This document shows positions 1 to 8,778 of a DNA stretch of 64,000 nt, piece after piece (the stretch's first letter is position 1; each line of letters opens with the position of its first letter). This stretch comes from Rhipicephalus microplus (Eukaryota > Arthropoda > Arachnida > Ixodida > Ixodidae). The notes under the pieces are model-generated. The model worked only from the letters and a program-made list of their open reading frames with translations, ran no database searches and was not told the DNA's origin. The stretch is taken from contig NC_134702.1 in the NCBI RefSeq assembly GCF_043290135.1, forward strand, positions 189,194,491 through 189,258,490, written 5' to 3'. A program made the position numbers and the translations under genes.

Positions 1-698
1 GAGTCAATATACCATCGAGGATCCTGCGGGGGTAGTTGATCTTTGTTCGGCGCACTCAGGATGATTGGGAAGTGGTCACTCCCATAAGGGTTTTTAAGAA
101 CGTTCCACTTAAAAACAGGTAAAAGGGACGGTGATGAAATGCTAAGATCTATGGAGGAGTACGTGAAGTTTGCAAGGCTAAAATACGTAGGTTCCTTTAT
201 ATTTAAAAGACATCAACTAGGAGAGAAAAAGAGCTGCTCAATGAGACGTCCTCGCGCATCACAGTGAGCATCGCCCCACAGGACATTGTGTGCATTAAAA
301 TCACCTAGAACCTGAAACGGCTCTGGGAGTTCATCTATTAATGATTCTAGATCACATCTGTGCAGCTGTTGATGCAGTGGTATGTACACAGAACATATTG
401 TAATGAGTTTATTAAAAAGTACAGTTCGAATGGCCACTGCCTCAAGGACCGTTTGGAGCTTCCAGTGCTGGCATGCTATACTTCGATCATCTATAATGGC
501 CACACCACCAGATTGTACGACAGCATCCCCCCAGTTTTTTCGGAAAATAATATATTGCCATAGGAAGTCCTTGTGCTTAGGAGTTAAGTGCGTTTCTTGC
601 ACACATATCACTTTCGCGTTAAACTTACTCAGTAGTTCTTGGACGTCATCTAAATTTCGAAGTATTCTCCTTACATTCCACTGTATGATTTTGCCCAT
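1..698 (-). pseudogene. ORF2 endonuclease domain of I-like copy A, partial and frameshifted
   Basis: This is the N-terminal AP-endonuclease region of an ORF2 polyprotein, which nicks target DNA for target-primed reverse transcription. The frame opens at Met 698 with the family start (MGKIIQWNV) and shows the catalytic pieces CVQETH, SGGVAII, SVYIP and GDFNAH. It closes with a stop at 213, about 160 codons in. Homology to the other copies resumes in another frame below 213 (LANFTYSSIDLS-like), so an indel lies near 200-215. The downstream reverse transcriptase would lie left of the window. Compared with the 1,237-aa ORF2 of copy D only about the first fifth is present. Confidence 0.85.
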
Positions 699-752
699 AG
701 TGTAATAAAGGGAAAAAGTGCTGTGTGCAGAAAAGACGGAGATTAGCTCATT

Positions 753-2005
753 TTACAGGGCCTTTGTCAGGCCCTGTAATCCGCGTTTTGTTCTTTTTGG
801 GGTGGTCGAGAGAAGCTCGCGGCTCCTTCGGCGCTTCTTGCGCCGTTTGGCTTGAACTGGTGTCCATAGCTTCTTGCGAGGCACTGGACGCCCGCTTTAC
901 AGAGCGATCTGTGCATCACTTAGACTTCGCCTCGATCGACGAAGTCTTTGTCCCCACCGAGCTGGGGGTCGATGAAGCACCCTTGGCCTCGTGATTGCTC
1001 TGGCTGCTGCCAGAGCTTGTAGAGGTCACTGGTGTGGACAGGATGAATGTGGGCAGGGAAGCGCTGGCTGCTCCCACCGTAGGGGCTTGTGGCATTGGCC
1101 TCAGCACGCTAGGCGCGGTCCGGGCAACTGCCAAGGGCCTTTGTGGTGCCGCCCCTCGATGCACCACTTCGGCAAAAGGTGTTTTTAGTGCCAATGATAA
1201 CGAGATCTGTTGTCCTGCTTCCCTGAATATATTTTCCTTAACATTTATAGTTATTATTTCTTTTTCTCTTTCCCAGGCTGGGCACGCTCTTGAGTATGCG
1301 GGGTGACTACCTTCACAGTTAGCACAGAGGACCTCGTCATGACTACATTCATCAGCACTGTGGCCGATTGCGCCACACTTAGCACACATCAGCTGTTCTC
1401 GGCAGCTCTGGGATGCATGACCAAATCGCTGGCATTTGAATCAACGCCTCGAGTTTGGAATGAAGGGTCGGACATGGAGTTTTACATAGCCAGTTTCGAG
1501 AGCCTCAGGTAAAGTGGTTGAGTTGAAGGTGAGTATCAAGTGCTTTGTTGCTATTTCGTTGTTACGTCTGATTTTGATGCGCTGGACATGTATTACACCT
1601 TGGTTATTTCATCCATCAAGGAGCTCTTCTTCACTCTGTCATCAAATCTTCGTCCGATACCACGCCCTTCACTGTATTCATGATACGGTGTGCGCTCACA
1701 GAGACGGGGATGTTACCAAAAGCTACAAGGTGCGAGAGTTTATTGTATTGTTCCTTGTCGTTTAATTCGAAAAGCAGATCTCCACTTGCCAACTTCGTGG
1801 CCTTATAACCGGTTCCAATGGTCTCTCTCAAGCACTTGACCACAAGGAAGGGGGAGATTGCTCTAGCTTTTGTAAATGATTGTTCGCAGTGGAGGACATG
1901 GTATTTTGGGAAAGTTTCTCTGTTTTTGGGCCAAAGTAGTGAAGTTGCGTCAGTGCGTACCCTTTTCGAGGCACGATCACTGAGAGATGGGGTCGAGGAT
2001 TCCAT
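753..2005 (-). pseudogene. ORF1 (Gag-like zinc-knuckle protein) of I-like copy A, broken
   Basis: ORF1 proteins of this family bind element RNA in a ribonucleoprotein particle. The start is Met 2005 in the family context (FP/PSLSDRA followed by KRVRTD). The N-terminal part runs to a stop at 1631, after which the frame shifts. The C-terminal part (1389 downward) has a CX2CX4HX4C knuckle (CAKCGAIGHSADEC) and a second CX2CX3HX6C finger (CANCEGSHPAYSRAC), then a Pro/Ser/Ala-rich tail. An early stop at 916-918 removes the conserved basic end, which can still be read down to the ancestral stop at 753-755 (ending KGPVK). So there is at least one frameshift and one nonsense codon. Confidence 0.85.
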
Positions 2006-2689
2006 GGGAAAATGTGTATTTTTCGGTAACGATGCCTACCACCCACCACGGAGTCCAACAAGGGGACATGGCAGAGCATGTGGGCATGTCTGCGCAACGC
2101 CAGCAGTACGCAGTTACTATTACCCAATATGGTTTACCCTAGTTTGGATAGCCACGCAAGGTTAACCCTTGCCGCCAGGAAAAACAGAAGTAAATTGAAG
2201 AGAGCAGAGAAGAGTAAAGATTGAAAGCAAGAGGGAAAGACGAAGAAGAAGAGAGAGAGAAACAGGAAAAGGCGACTGCCGGTTTCCTCTAGGTGGGTCA
2301 GCCCAGGGGTGCCGTCTACGTGAAGCCGGGGACAAAGGGGCGTGTTGCCGCCACTGGGGGGCCTTAAAGGTCCAATCACCCAGCATTGGCTCAAACCCCA
2401 GGTTCCCCTTTTCCCCGGACACGGCAAAGCTACGCACGGCTAGGCGTGGGACGGAGTCAAAACTCCCCCGTTAGTTCGGGTCCGTGGTGTCGCTTCTTAC
2501 CAAACGCCTACTCGCGCAGGCGCCCCTGCGGGGAAGATGGAGTAGCAGACCGATCAAAAGACTAGGTTGTAGTAAATGTCTTTGAGGTGAACAGCCATTC
2601 GAATGAAGCGTTTGCTTGAAGAGGTGGTGAGTTCTGCATTGCGATGCTGCATTCATGTCGTCCGTAAGCTGTGCATGCCTATGAGGCGA

Positions 2690-3840
2690 AAAACACATAT
2701 CATATGATACTTCTTCAAGCGCTGCTGGTAGAAGATAACGTATTGTGTGAGAAATAATGACGAAAACATTTTGACATTATTTGACAAAGTTTGACAGCGA
2801 CATCGGTTCGAAGCCCTCGACAGAGCGAATTTTTCCTTTTCAGATATTTTCTGTATTAATTGAGTGTGACTTTTGCAAGCAAATTTAGGCAATGTAGCCA
2901 AGTCATAACTTATTTGAAAAATATCCATCAATATAGGAGCAAGCATTTTTTTAAAGCTTTGTAAATTCGCCTGAGATGCCACCAGGGCCTGGTGCTTTTT
3001 TATTAAAGGCAAGTTGTCCGTTGCCTGCTCAATTTCCTGTATAGTATGGGTCCATTAATGACTGCACAATCATTGTCCTTCAAGGGGGTTCACAAGATAA
3101 ACAAAACTAGCCTTGAGGTTAGCGTCAGAATCATCAAAGGGAGAGCTAAGTAAACTGTTACAATACTTTTAGAACGCCGAAGTAATGGCTCTTGTATCGT
3201 TTACGTGCACACCGTTAGAGTATAAGTCTGGAATAACTTTAGAAATCTCATGACGCTTCTCATCAAGTAAAGCTTGGCGCGTTGGTTGCTCAGAGTTTAA
3301 GGTGCACTGGTTCTGAGATCTAATACGTTCCCCTTGATAGCGAGCAGCATCATATCTGTGAAGTTGTCATTTGATATTCTAAATGTCTTTCATGCACTTT
3401 CCCAACATTTCGCATTCCATTTCATAAAGACTGCAAATACTTTTAACGAGTATCTTTTCGTGCTTCTCTCGCTAGAAAGACTTAACATCCCCATTTCCTA
3501 AAGCTATAGCACAAACTTCTTGTTTAAAAAGCTCCCAAGCAGTGAAGACATGCAAAGCAATTGCAAAAAATTGCCTCAGTGCCATCTGGACACGAATAAT
3601 GAATTCCTGATCAGAGAGGAGCTTCGCGTTCATTATCCAAAGGGCGCAGTAGGGACGGACTTCTTTATGAAGATATGTGCCCATTTGCCCAATAACAATA
3701 CAATGACCTGACAATAATACACACTGCAAAAAATTAAGCGTATTTACGGACAGAAAAGCGGACATTGTGTCCAGGAAACAAACACGCTCCACCCCTTCAC
3801 CAACATAAAGGATACAGCACACGTTTAAAAATTAGACTTC
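2690..3840 (-). pseudogene. Decayed L1-type ORF2 relic (endonuclease C-terminus, linker, start of RT)
   Basis: Read on the minus strand, short matches occur in the order expected for an L1/Tx1-type ORF2. Near 3480-3700 there is a W-x-N-x-x-LL-x-D-x-x-F stretch followed by WELFKQEV, typical of the endonuclease/linker boundary. Around 3240-3400 is a linker (RYQGERIRSQN, EQPTRQALLDEK). Around 2960-3020 is the opening RT motif in shifted frames (KAPGPGGISGEF), followed by LAPILMDIFQ. Many frameshifts and stops are present. It belongs to a different clade from the I-like copies, which use SAPG[PS]D at this motif. Assignment is by motif order only. Confidence 0.6.
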
Positions 3841-4657
3841 ACCACTTCGCCATTATTGTGGATACAGCAAACGTTTGAATTACCAATGATGTTTCACTAA
3901 ACGGTGAAAAAAAATACAAGTGTCTCCTCCGTCAAGAAAAAATTAGGTGAAAGTATTCATTTGCAGTACGGATGACCTCCAGAAATTTATACTAATATGG
4001 CTGTCGCATACTATCATCGGATCTATCGCCGCGACTTGTTCGGCACCACTTTTATTCTACGAAACTGCGTTTCTTCCTAAACGGTTGTTTGGGCGGCATC
4101 GCGGAAAGAGGAACCATTCGACCACGGCAGACACACCGCCATTATCACTCATCCGTCGGCAGTCACTACTCTAGTCACTAGCCAAACTTCCCTCCACAAA
4201 GGCCAGGACGCACACACGGAACGGCACCCGGCTGGCGCTGCTTATTTATCTGGTCTGAATCTTCAAGGTGAGTGCGTAACTTCTCAATTACTTGCCGTTT
4301 GGGGGACAGCTCGTGCCACTAATGATCTGTGTCGTGTAGTACCCACGCAATATCTCAGATTAGGCCGCTTCGAGTAAAGTCGAGGCCATAAACGCAGTGC
4401 TCCTTTGTCGATGTCGTCTTCGCGCAGCTTGTATCACGCATGCTTTTTCTGAGACGGAGGGCCTACTGAGAGCAGAAAGTACATCATTTACGGAAATCGC
4501 GGATTGATTGTGTAGGTCGTGTTTACATTTCGAGTGTGACATTTTCATTGCGCTCTGATTACTTGTCCACAGCAGTCACATTAGTCTATGCCAACAGTGA
4601 TTAGGCTTGTCAGCACCGTAGTGTAGCCTTGTAATGTGTGCGCCTCCCTTTATGCTG
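3841..4657. other. Intergenic, no feature recognised
   Basis: Mixed-composition sequence with only short chance frames. I see no repeats, RNA genes or protein motifs I can support. Confidence 0.5.
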
Positions 4658-4897
4658 GCCCCACCGCAGTGGTCTAGTGGCTAAGGTACTCGGCTGCTGA
4701 CCCGCAGGTCGCGGGTTTGAATCCCGGCGGCGGTGGCTGCATTTCCGATGGAGGCGGAAATGGTGTAGGCCCGTGTGCTCAGATTTGGGTACACGTTAAA
4801 GAACCCCAGGTGGTCGAAATTTCCGGAGCCCTCCACTACGGCGTCTCTCATAATCATACAGTGGTTTTGGGACAATAAACCCCACATATAAATCAAT
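4658..4897 (+). mobile_element. tRNA-derived SINE (Ruka-like)
   Basis: The head looks like a tRNA: GCCCCACCGCAGTGG at the start, an A box at 4670-4681 (TGGTCTAGTGGC) and a B box at 4714-4724 (GGTTTGAATCC). These would give an internal RNA polymerase III promoter. The body contains a GAGGCGGAAATG segment, GTTAAAGAACCCCAGGTGGTC, and a 3' end reading CATATAAATCAATC. This layout matches the tick SINE family known to me as Ruka; the name is from memory, not a search. SINEs of this kind depend on a LINE for movement. Confidence 0.8.
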
Positions 4898-5211
4898 CTT
4901 TTAGTCTGGCGGCGTTAGGTGAGCCTCTCTTTACGGTGCTGTTACGCCGCTACGCCGTAAGACAAGATTATATCTACCGTGAAATCTCGGCGCCCTGCAG
5001 CCTACCAGCGTGTTCTCCTCGTCAGGCCTAAGTTCATCTCCTCCGCGTTGTCTACTAGGAGGTGCCTGGCGGCAGGTAGCACCGAGGTGCGAACAGCCAG
5101 AGAGAACTTTTAACTCAAGAAATCTAAAAAAGCATGTGAATTCTTCCCGAAAGCTGGAAAGCACGACTCGTAAAGTGCGTTCTAAAATAATAAAAAAGCA
5201 TCTGTGCTTCG

Positions 5212-5345
5212 TCTGCCGTGGTGGTATAGTGGTTACGGTGGTTGGCTGCTGACCCAAAGGCCACGTGTTTGATGCCGGCCGTGGCAGTCGCGTTGTGATG
5301 GATGGGTAGGTGTAGAGGCCCATATACTGTGCATTGTCAGTGCAC
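5212..5345 (+). mobile_element. Second, diverged tRNA-derived SINE
   Basis: The segment opens CTGCCGTGGTGGTATAGTGG, with an A box at 5222-5233 (TGGTATAGTGGT), the GGCTGCTGACCC anticodon-arm region shared with the 4658 SINE, and a decayed B box near 5266-5276 (GTGTTTGATGCC). A TGTAGAGGCCCATATACTGT body follows, after which similarity to the SINE consensus fades near 5345. It is a different subfamily from the first SINE. Confidence 0.6.
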
Positions 5346-5437
5346 TGTACACTCTAAGGCAAAAGGGTGCTAAAAGTGTGTGTGGTTCGTCCTTCTGGGA
5401 GCTGATGGGGCTGCCACAACCATTCATCTCTTTAAGG

Positions 5438-5692
5438 ACTAATGGCACTAGGTCTAACAGTTAGTTCCTACAGACAAGCTCAAGGGACTAACATATACTG
5501 CTCACATTTATACCTTAGTGAGTAAGCGTTAGTCCTACAATTCACCTCAAAGGACTAACATTTAGTCCCCCAAATCGCACCCTATAGGGCAACTGTTAAT
5601 CTCCACATATACACCTTACCGGGCAACCATTAGTCCTCGCAGTTGCACCTTGCCGGACGAACGGTTGATTCACTCAAATACTCCAATCGGGT
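5438..5692 (+). repeat. Degenerate ~34-bp tandem array, about seven units
   Basis: Successive units of 32-35 bp share the pattern (C/G)NAACNGTTAGTCCTC followed by CA..TNCACCTTA.(C/G)G. Unit edges lie near 5454, 5488, 5523, 5555, 5588, 5622 and 5656. Units differ by roughly a quarter to a third of positions, so the array is old. It begins just after the diverged SINE. Confidence 0.6.
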
Positions 5693-5941
5693 GAACTTTT
5701 TATCCCCAGTTGAAACATTGCTTTTTGTTCATTTTCCGCCAGGCCTAATGCTTTTTCCGCCTGTTTTTCTGCGCAGTGAACAACAAATAGCGCAGAAAAG
5801 AACACGCAAAAAGTAGTTAGCCACCTATGTGTAACTGCTTTCACAGTCATGGCAACAACGAAAGGCAAAAGAGAGACCTCGAAATATTTCATTTTGCTAT
5901 ATTCACATGAAGTTTCTCTATTTTTGGGTGAATTCATGGTG

Positions 5942-6411
5942 AAGTGTACAAGTCCTGTCTCGTTGTCACATCTTGTTCACTACTTGTGAAGCTCCTCCGA
6001 CGGAAGTGATAGATGACAGGCATTGCAGACGCCAGCGCACGCAGCCTTCTGTCTGTTGTGTTCCCACGGCTGCACGTACCACAATATAGTAAAAATATCG
6101 AGACACGCGTGACAGAAGATGACGATGCACTCATATGACAAGTACGTGCAAGTTATTTAAAAACATGTGTGTAAATTATGACACACAAATAACTTTACCT
6201 TCACATCTCGCACAGTCCTTCTGAAGCTGCTCTGACAAAAAAGATGGATGACAGGCATCACAGACGCCAGCGCACACAGTCTTCACACAGTGTGTACCCA
6301 CGGCTGCACAATAACTATGTAAAAAAAATGAGTCACACATGACAGAGGTTGAATACGGATGCATATGGGAAATACGTGCAAGGTGAAATAAAAACATGCG
6401 TGAAATATCAC
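5942..6411. repeat. Diverged tandem duplication, period ~235 bp
   Basis: Two adjacent copies (about 5942-6176 and 6177-6411) align along most of their length. Anchors include GATGACAGGCAT, CAGACGCCAGCGCAC and CCCACGGCTGCAC, each offset by about 235 bp, and an AAATACGTGCAAG-like right edge. The best-conserved part is also conserved as peptide on the minus strand, ACAGVCNACH in one copy and VCAGVCDACH in the other. Confidence 0.7.
6199..6314 (-). other. Exon-like Cys/His-rich segment in the second duplicated unit
   Basis: On the minus strand a T-rich tract ending ACATAG precedes 6314, and AAG|GTAAAG follows 6199. Together these frame a 116-nt segment with good acceptor and donor sequences. The open frame reads CAAVGTHC, then VCAGVCDACH, then DCARCEG, giving eight cysteines and two histidines in about 38 residues. 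The equivalent frame in the first unit keeps ACAGVCNACH but then hits stops. I recognise no family. It could be a small zinc-binding or disulphide-rich exon, or chance. Confidence 0.25.
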
Positions 6412-7212
6412 ATGCTGAAAATTTCACCAAGATATCACACATCATCAGACTCATTTCGATGCCCGTAGCTCAACAGCTTAGGAGCGACGGCCGCTGCCAC
6501 AACTCCGCGAACCACCATGCCGCCAACAAGTCGGCGAGTCCTAAGCTAGCGACGTCGTTCAGCTCGAGCAAGCGAACGCGAGACCAAGCACGGCGTGCAC
6601 GCAGAGTGTCTGCCGCCAGCGACCTTCGAACAGGAGAGCGAGCTTACGCTTGGCCGCCGCCACGAACAGCGCCGAGCTGGTTTGGAGCTAGCGCCGAAGA
6701 AATCGAAGGTAATGCGGCTTTTTTCCACAAACTCGAGAGAGTGCAGCGCACAAACGCGAGTCCGCTACCACGGTCAACAGACGGCGACGAGCTCCTTGCG
6801 ACCGACTGACGGGAAAGCCAACTGTAATGGCGACCATTTTTCACTGAGTTCCGACGCTAGCGAAAGCCCCGCCAGCCCGTGCTGGTGCACTTACAGCGCG
6901 CGACATACTACAACCGACCTCGTTACGAGAACACGCAACATGTTTTAGACAACTACCAATACAGCGACGAGGTCTCAGCCCAGTATAGTCAGCCTGGAGC
7001 TCATCGCGGCGGCGAAGTTAGGCGAGCACTTCATGAGCGACCATACGGGAGGCCGATGGCAATGGCGGCCAATTTCAAGGCGCTCGCAAAGCACAGGTGA
7101 ACTGCAGACACCCAAGCTGACCTTCGCAGTGCATTTGTGCTTGCGATATACAACACAACCGAGCCCATTGCCGGCAAGCTCAATCCGTATCGCATACGCG
7201 GCAAGTACAGCG
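6412..7212. other. CpG-rich segment without recognisable gene
   Basis: Distinctly richer in CpG than its surroundings from about 6475 to 6830. Several overlapping frames are open on both strands, as expected of GC-rich DNA. Two donor-like sites occur (GAAG|GTAATG near 6708 and CACAG|GTGAAC near 7097). It could be a first exon or promoter region of an undetected host gene, but no protein motif supports that. Confidence 0.25.
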
Positions 7213-7349
7213 AACTGGGAGCGCGGGGGTAAACACAGACACAAAGCAAAGAAGAGGCACACAGCACGAGCACTCAAGACAGGCTTGAGCGTTTTTGACT
7301 TGTGCCTCTTCTTTGCTTTGTGTCTGTGTTTACCCCCACGCTCCCAGTT
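7213..7349. repeat. Near-perfect hairpin, 48-bp arms
   Basis: The arms 7213-7260 and 7302-7349 are reverse complements with a single mismatch (C in one arm, T expected). The 41-nt spacer holds a smaller palindrome, CTCAAG at 7273-7278 with CTTGAG at 7284-7289. The two-level hairpin explains why both strands look open here. Confidence 0.9.
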
Positions 7350-8001
7350 GGCTGAACCATCATGAATTAACAACAAGCCCACCTTTCCATCCTATTGCAA
7401 GTGCAGTAGAATAAAGAATGATAATGATAACCTACTTGCGAAAGAATACAGCGCCGATATCTGCCCTGAGTCGGACTGAAGTATATATCCGATAGGCCTG
7501 CTGTCTTCTCGGCCGCGATGTTGGCCTTCCCAACTGTTGCTGTCATGTGTTGGTCGTGACTATTTTGAAGCCAGAGATATACAGCGTGGCATGGTGGCGT
7601 ATCGAGACTTGCTCAAGACTTCATGAGTACAGCGAAACGTAAAAGCAGCAGCCCACGCTGATCCAAGCTTACACACAAGCACCACGTCACAATTCCTAGA
7701 TCGTTGAATCCAGGCAGCCGTGGTCAAACACTCCAAGCGCATTACAATGCGAACCGTCGCCAGAAAAATACAGGAACAGACTGAGCCTGGAGAGGAGGAC
7801 GGCTAGTGACCTTGGCAACGCTTTGCACGCTGCCTGCATTCCCCAGGCAGTTAATTCCTTTGGAGCGTGTTTGGAGACTAAGTGGTTTGCACGCGGCACG
7901 CTTCCCTCTGTGGTTCCTCCTTAATGGTCCATTCGTTCATCGGGCGCGCCTATTGGCCTCCGTTACTCCTTTTTCAGGTAATTTTGCCTCGGATTGTGAA
8001 G
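7350..8001. other. Intergenic, no feature recognised
   Basis: No repeat, RNA gene or protein motif that I can support. Confidence 0.4.
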
Positions 8002-8075
8002 ATGACCACAGGGTAAAAATATCCGGGCCCCTCCACCACGGCGTCCTTCATATTGATATCGTCATTTTGATAAGA
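8002..8075 (+). mobile_element. 3' fragment of a Ruka-like SINE
   Basis: The stretch CCGGGCCCCTCCACCACGG, then CGTCCTTCAT and a TATCGTCATTTTG end, aligns with the 3' part of the SINE at 4658-4897 (CCGGAGCCCTCCACTACGG, CGTCTCTCAT, ACAGTGGTTTTGG). The tRNA-like head is missing. Confidence 0.6.
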
Positions 8076-8242
8076 AAAAACATATGAATTTTTTTCAAAC
8101 ATCTGTTAATCTCATATTCGGTTAGTACAAATTTTCTGTGAAGAACAGTCGTAGAATTTTCAATACATAAAGAATATGGTCCATATTGAGGATTTTTTCA
8201 TAGAGAGATAACATTTAGTGAAATATGATGAAATATGATATG

Positions 8243-8778
8243 ACTAACGGGGGAGTTTCGACTCCCTCCCACGCCTAGCCGTGCGTGGCTTTGCCGTGTC
8301 CGAGGAAAAGGGGATCCTGGGGGTTGAGCCGACGCTGGGTGATTGGACCGTTAAGGCCCCCCGGCAGAGGCAACACACCCCTTTGGCCCCGGCTTCACAT
8401 AGACGGCACCCCTGAGCTGACCCACCCAGGGGAATCGGCAGTCGCCTTTTCCTATCTCTCTCTCCCTACATCTTCGTCTTTATCTCTTACTATTTATCTG
8501 TCCTGTCTTCTACTCTCTTCCGTTTACTTCCAAACTTCCTGGCGGCTAGGGTTAACCCTGTGCAAATAGCCTACCTTGGTCTAGGCGCATTGGGTTATAG
8601 TGACGTTGTACGGCTGGCGTCTGCAGGTTTCAGCATTTGTAACCTTGTAGCGTCCCCTCGTTGGGCTCCGTGGTGGGTGGCCGCCAACGCTGCTGAACAA
8701 CAATAAGGAAGACATGCATGTAGCATTCCCACTACTGTCTGATCGTACCGGCTTAAAGTCGGTACGCACCGATGATCT
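8243..8778 (+). mobile_element. I-like non-LTR element, copy B (5' leader fragment)
   Basis: This is the only I-like piece on the plus strand. It begins inside the leader at TAACGGGGGAGTTTC, lacking the terminal ~70 nt seen in C, D, E, F and G. It runs through the conserved leader to the ORF1 start (ATG at 8714; AFPLLSDRT then VRTDD, as in copy G). It stops at about 8778, where RTE sequence begins. No I-like sequence is found downstream of the RTE, so both ends are truncated. Confidence 0.85.

Larger units (their letters stand above)
1..2533 (-). mobile_element. I-like non-LTR retrotransposon, copy A (5' half, cut by window edge)
   Basis: On the minus strand the element starts at 2533 with the GC-rich 5' terminus shared by all full-length copies here. 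A ~360-nt conserved leader, a decayed ORF1 and the beginning of ORF2 follow. ORF2 leaves the window at position 1, so the 3' end and target-site duplication cannot be seen. Identity rests on near-identity of the leader to copies C, D, E, F and G, and on zinc-knuckle and endonuclease motifs. Both ORFs carry frameshifts, so the copy is dead. Confidence 0.9.

Noticed and set aside
4658..4730. Possible tRNA gene with A and B boxes
   Set aside because: The tRNA-like head is followed by a known-type SINE body and does not form a convincing cloverleaf acceptor stem; called a SINE.
5438..5692. CRISPR-like array
   Set aside because: Units are contiguous and diverged with no invariant repeat and no distinct spacers; this is a eukaryotic minisatellite.
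6396..6948. Overlapping 110-140-codon frames in CpG-rich DNA
   Set aside because: Open on both strands, no motif, composition explains them.
6975..7382. Opposed frames on both strands near 7.2 kb
   Set aside because: They are mirror images produced by the 48-bp hairpin.
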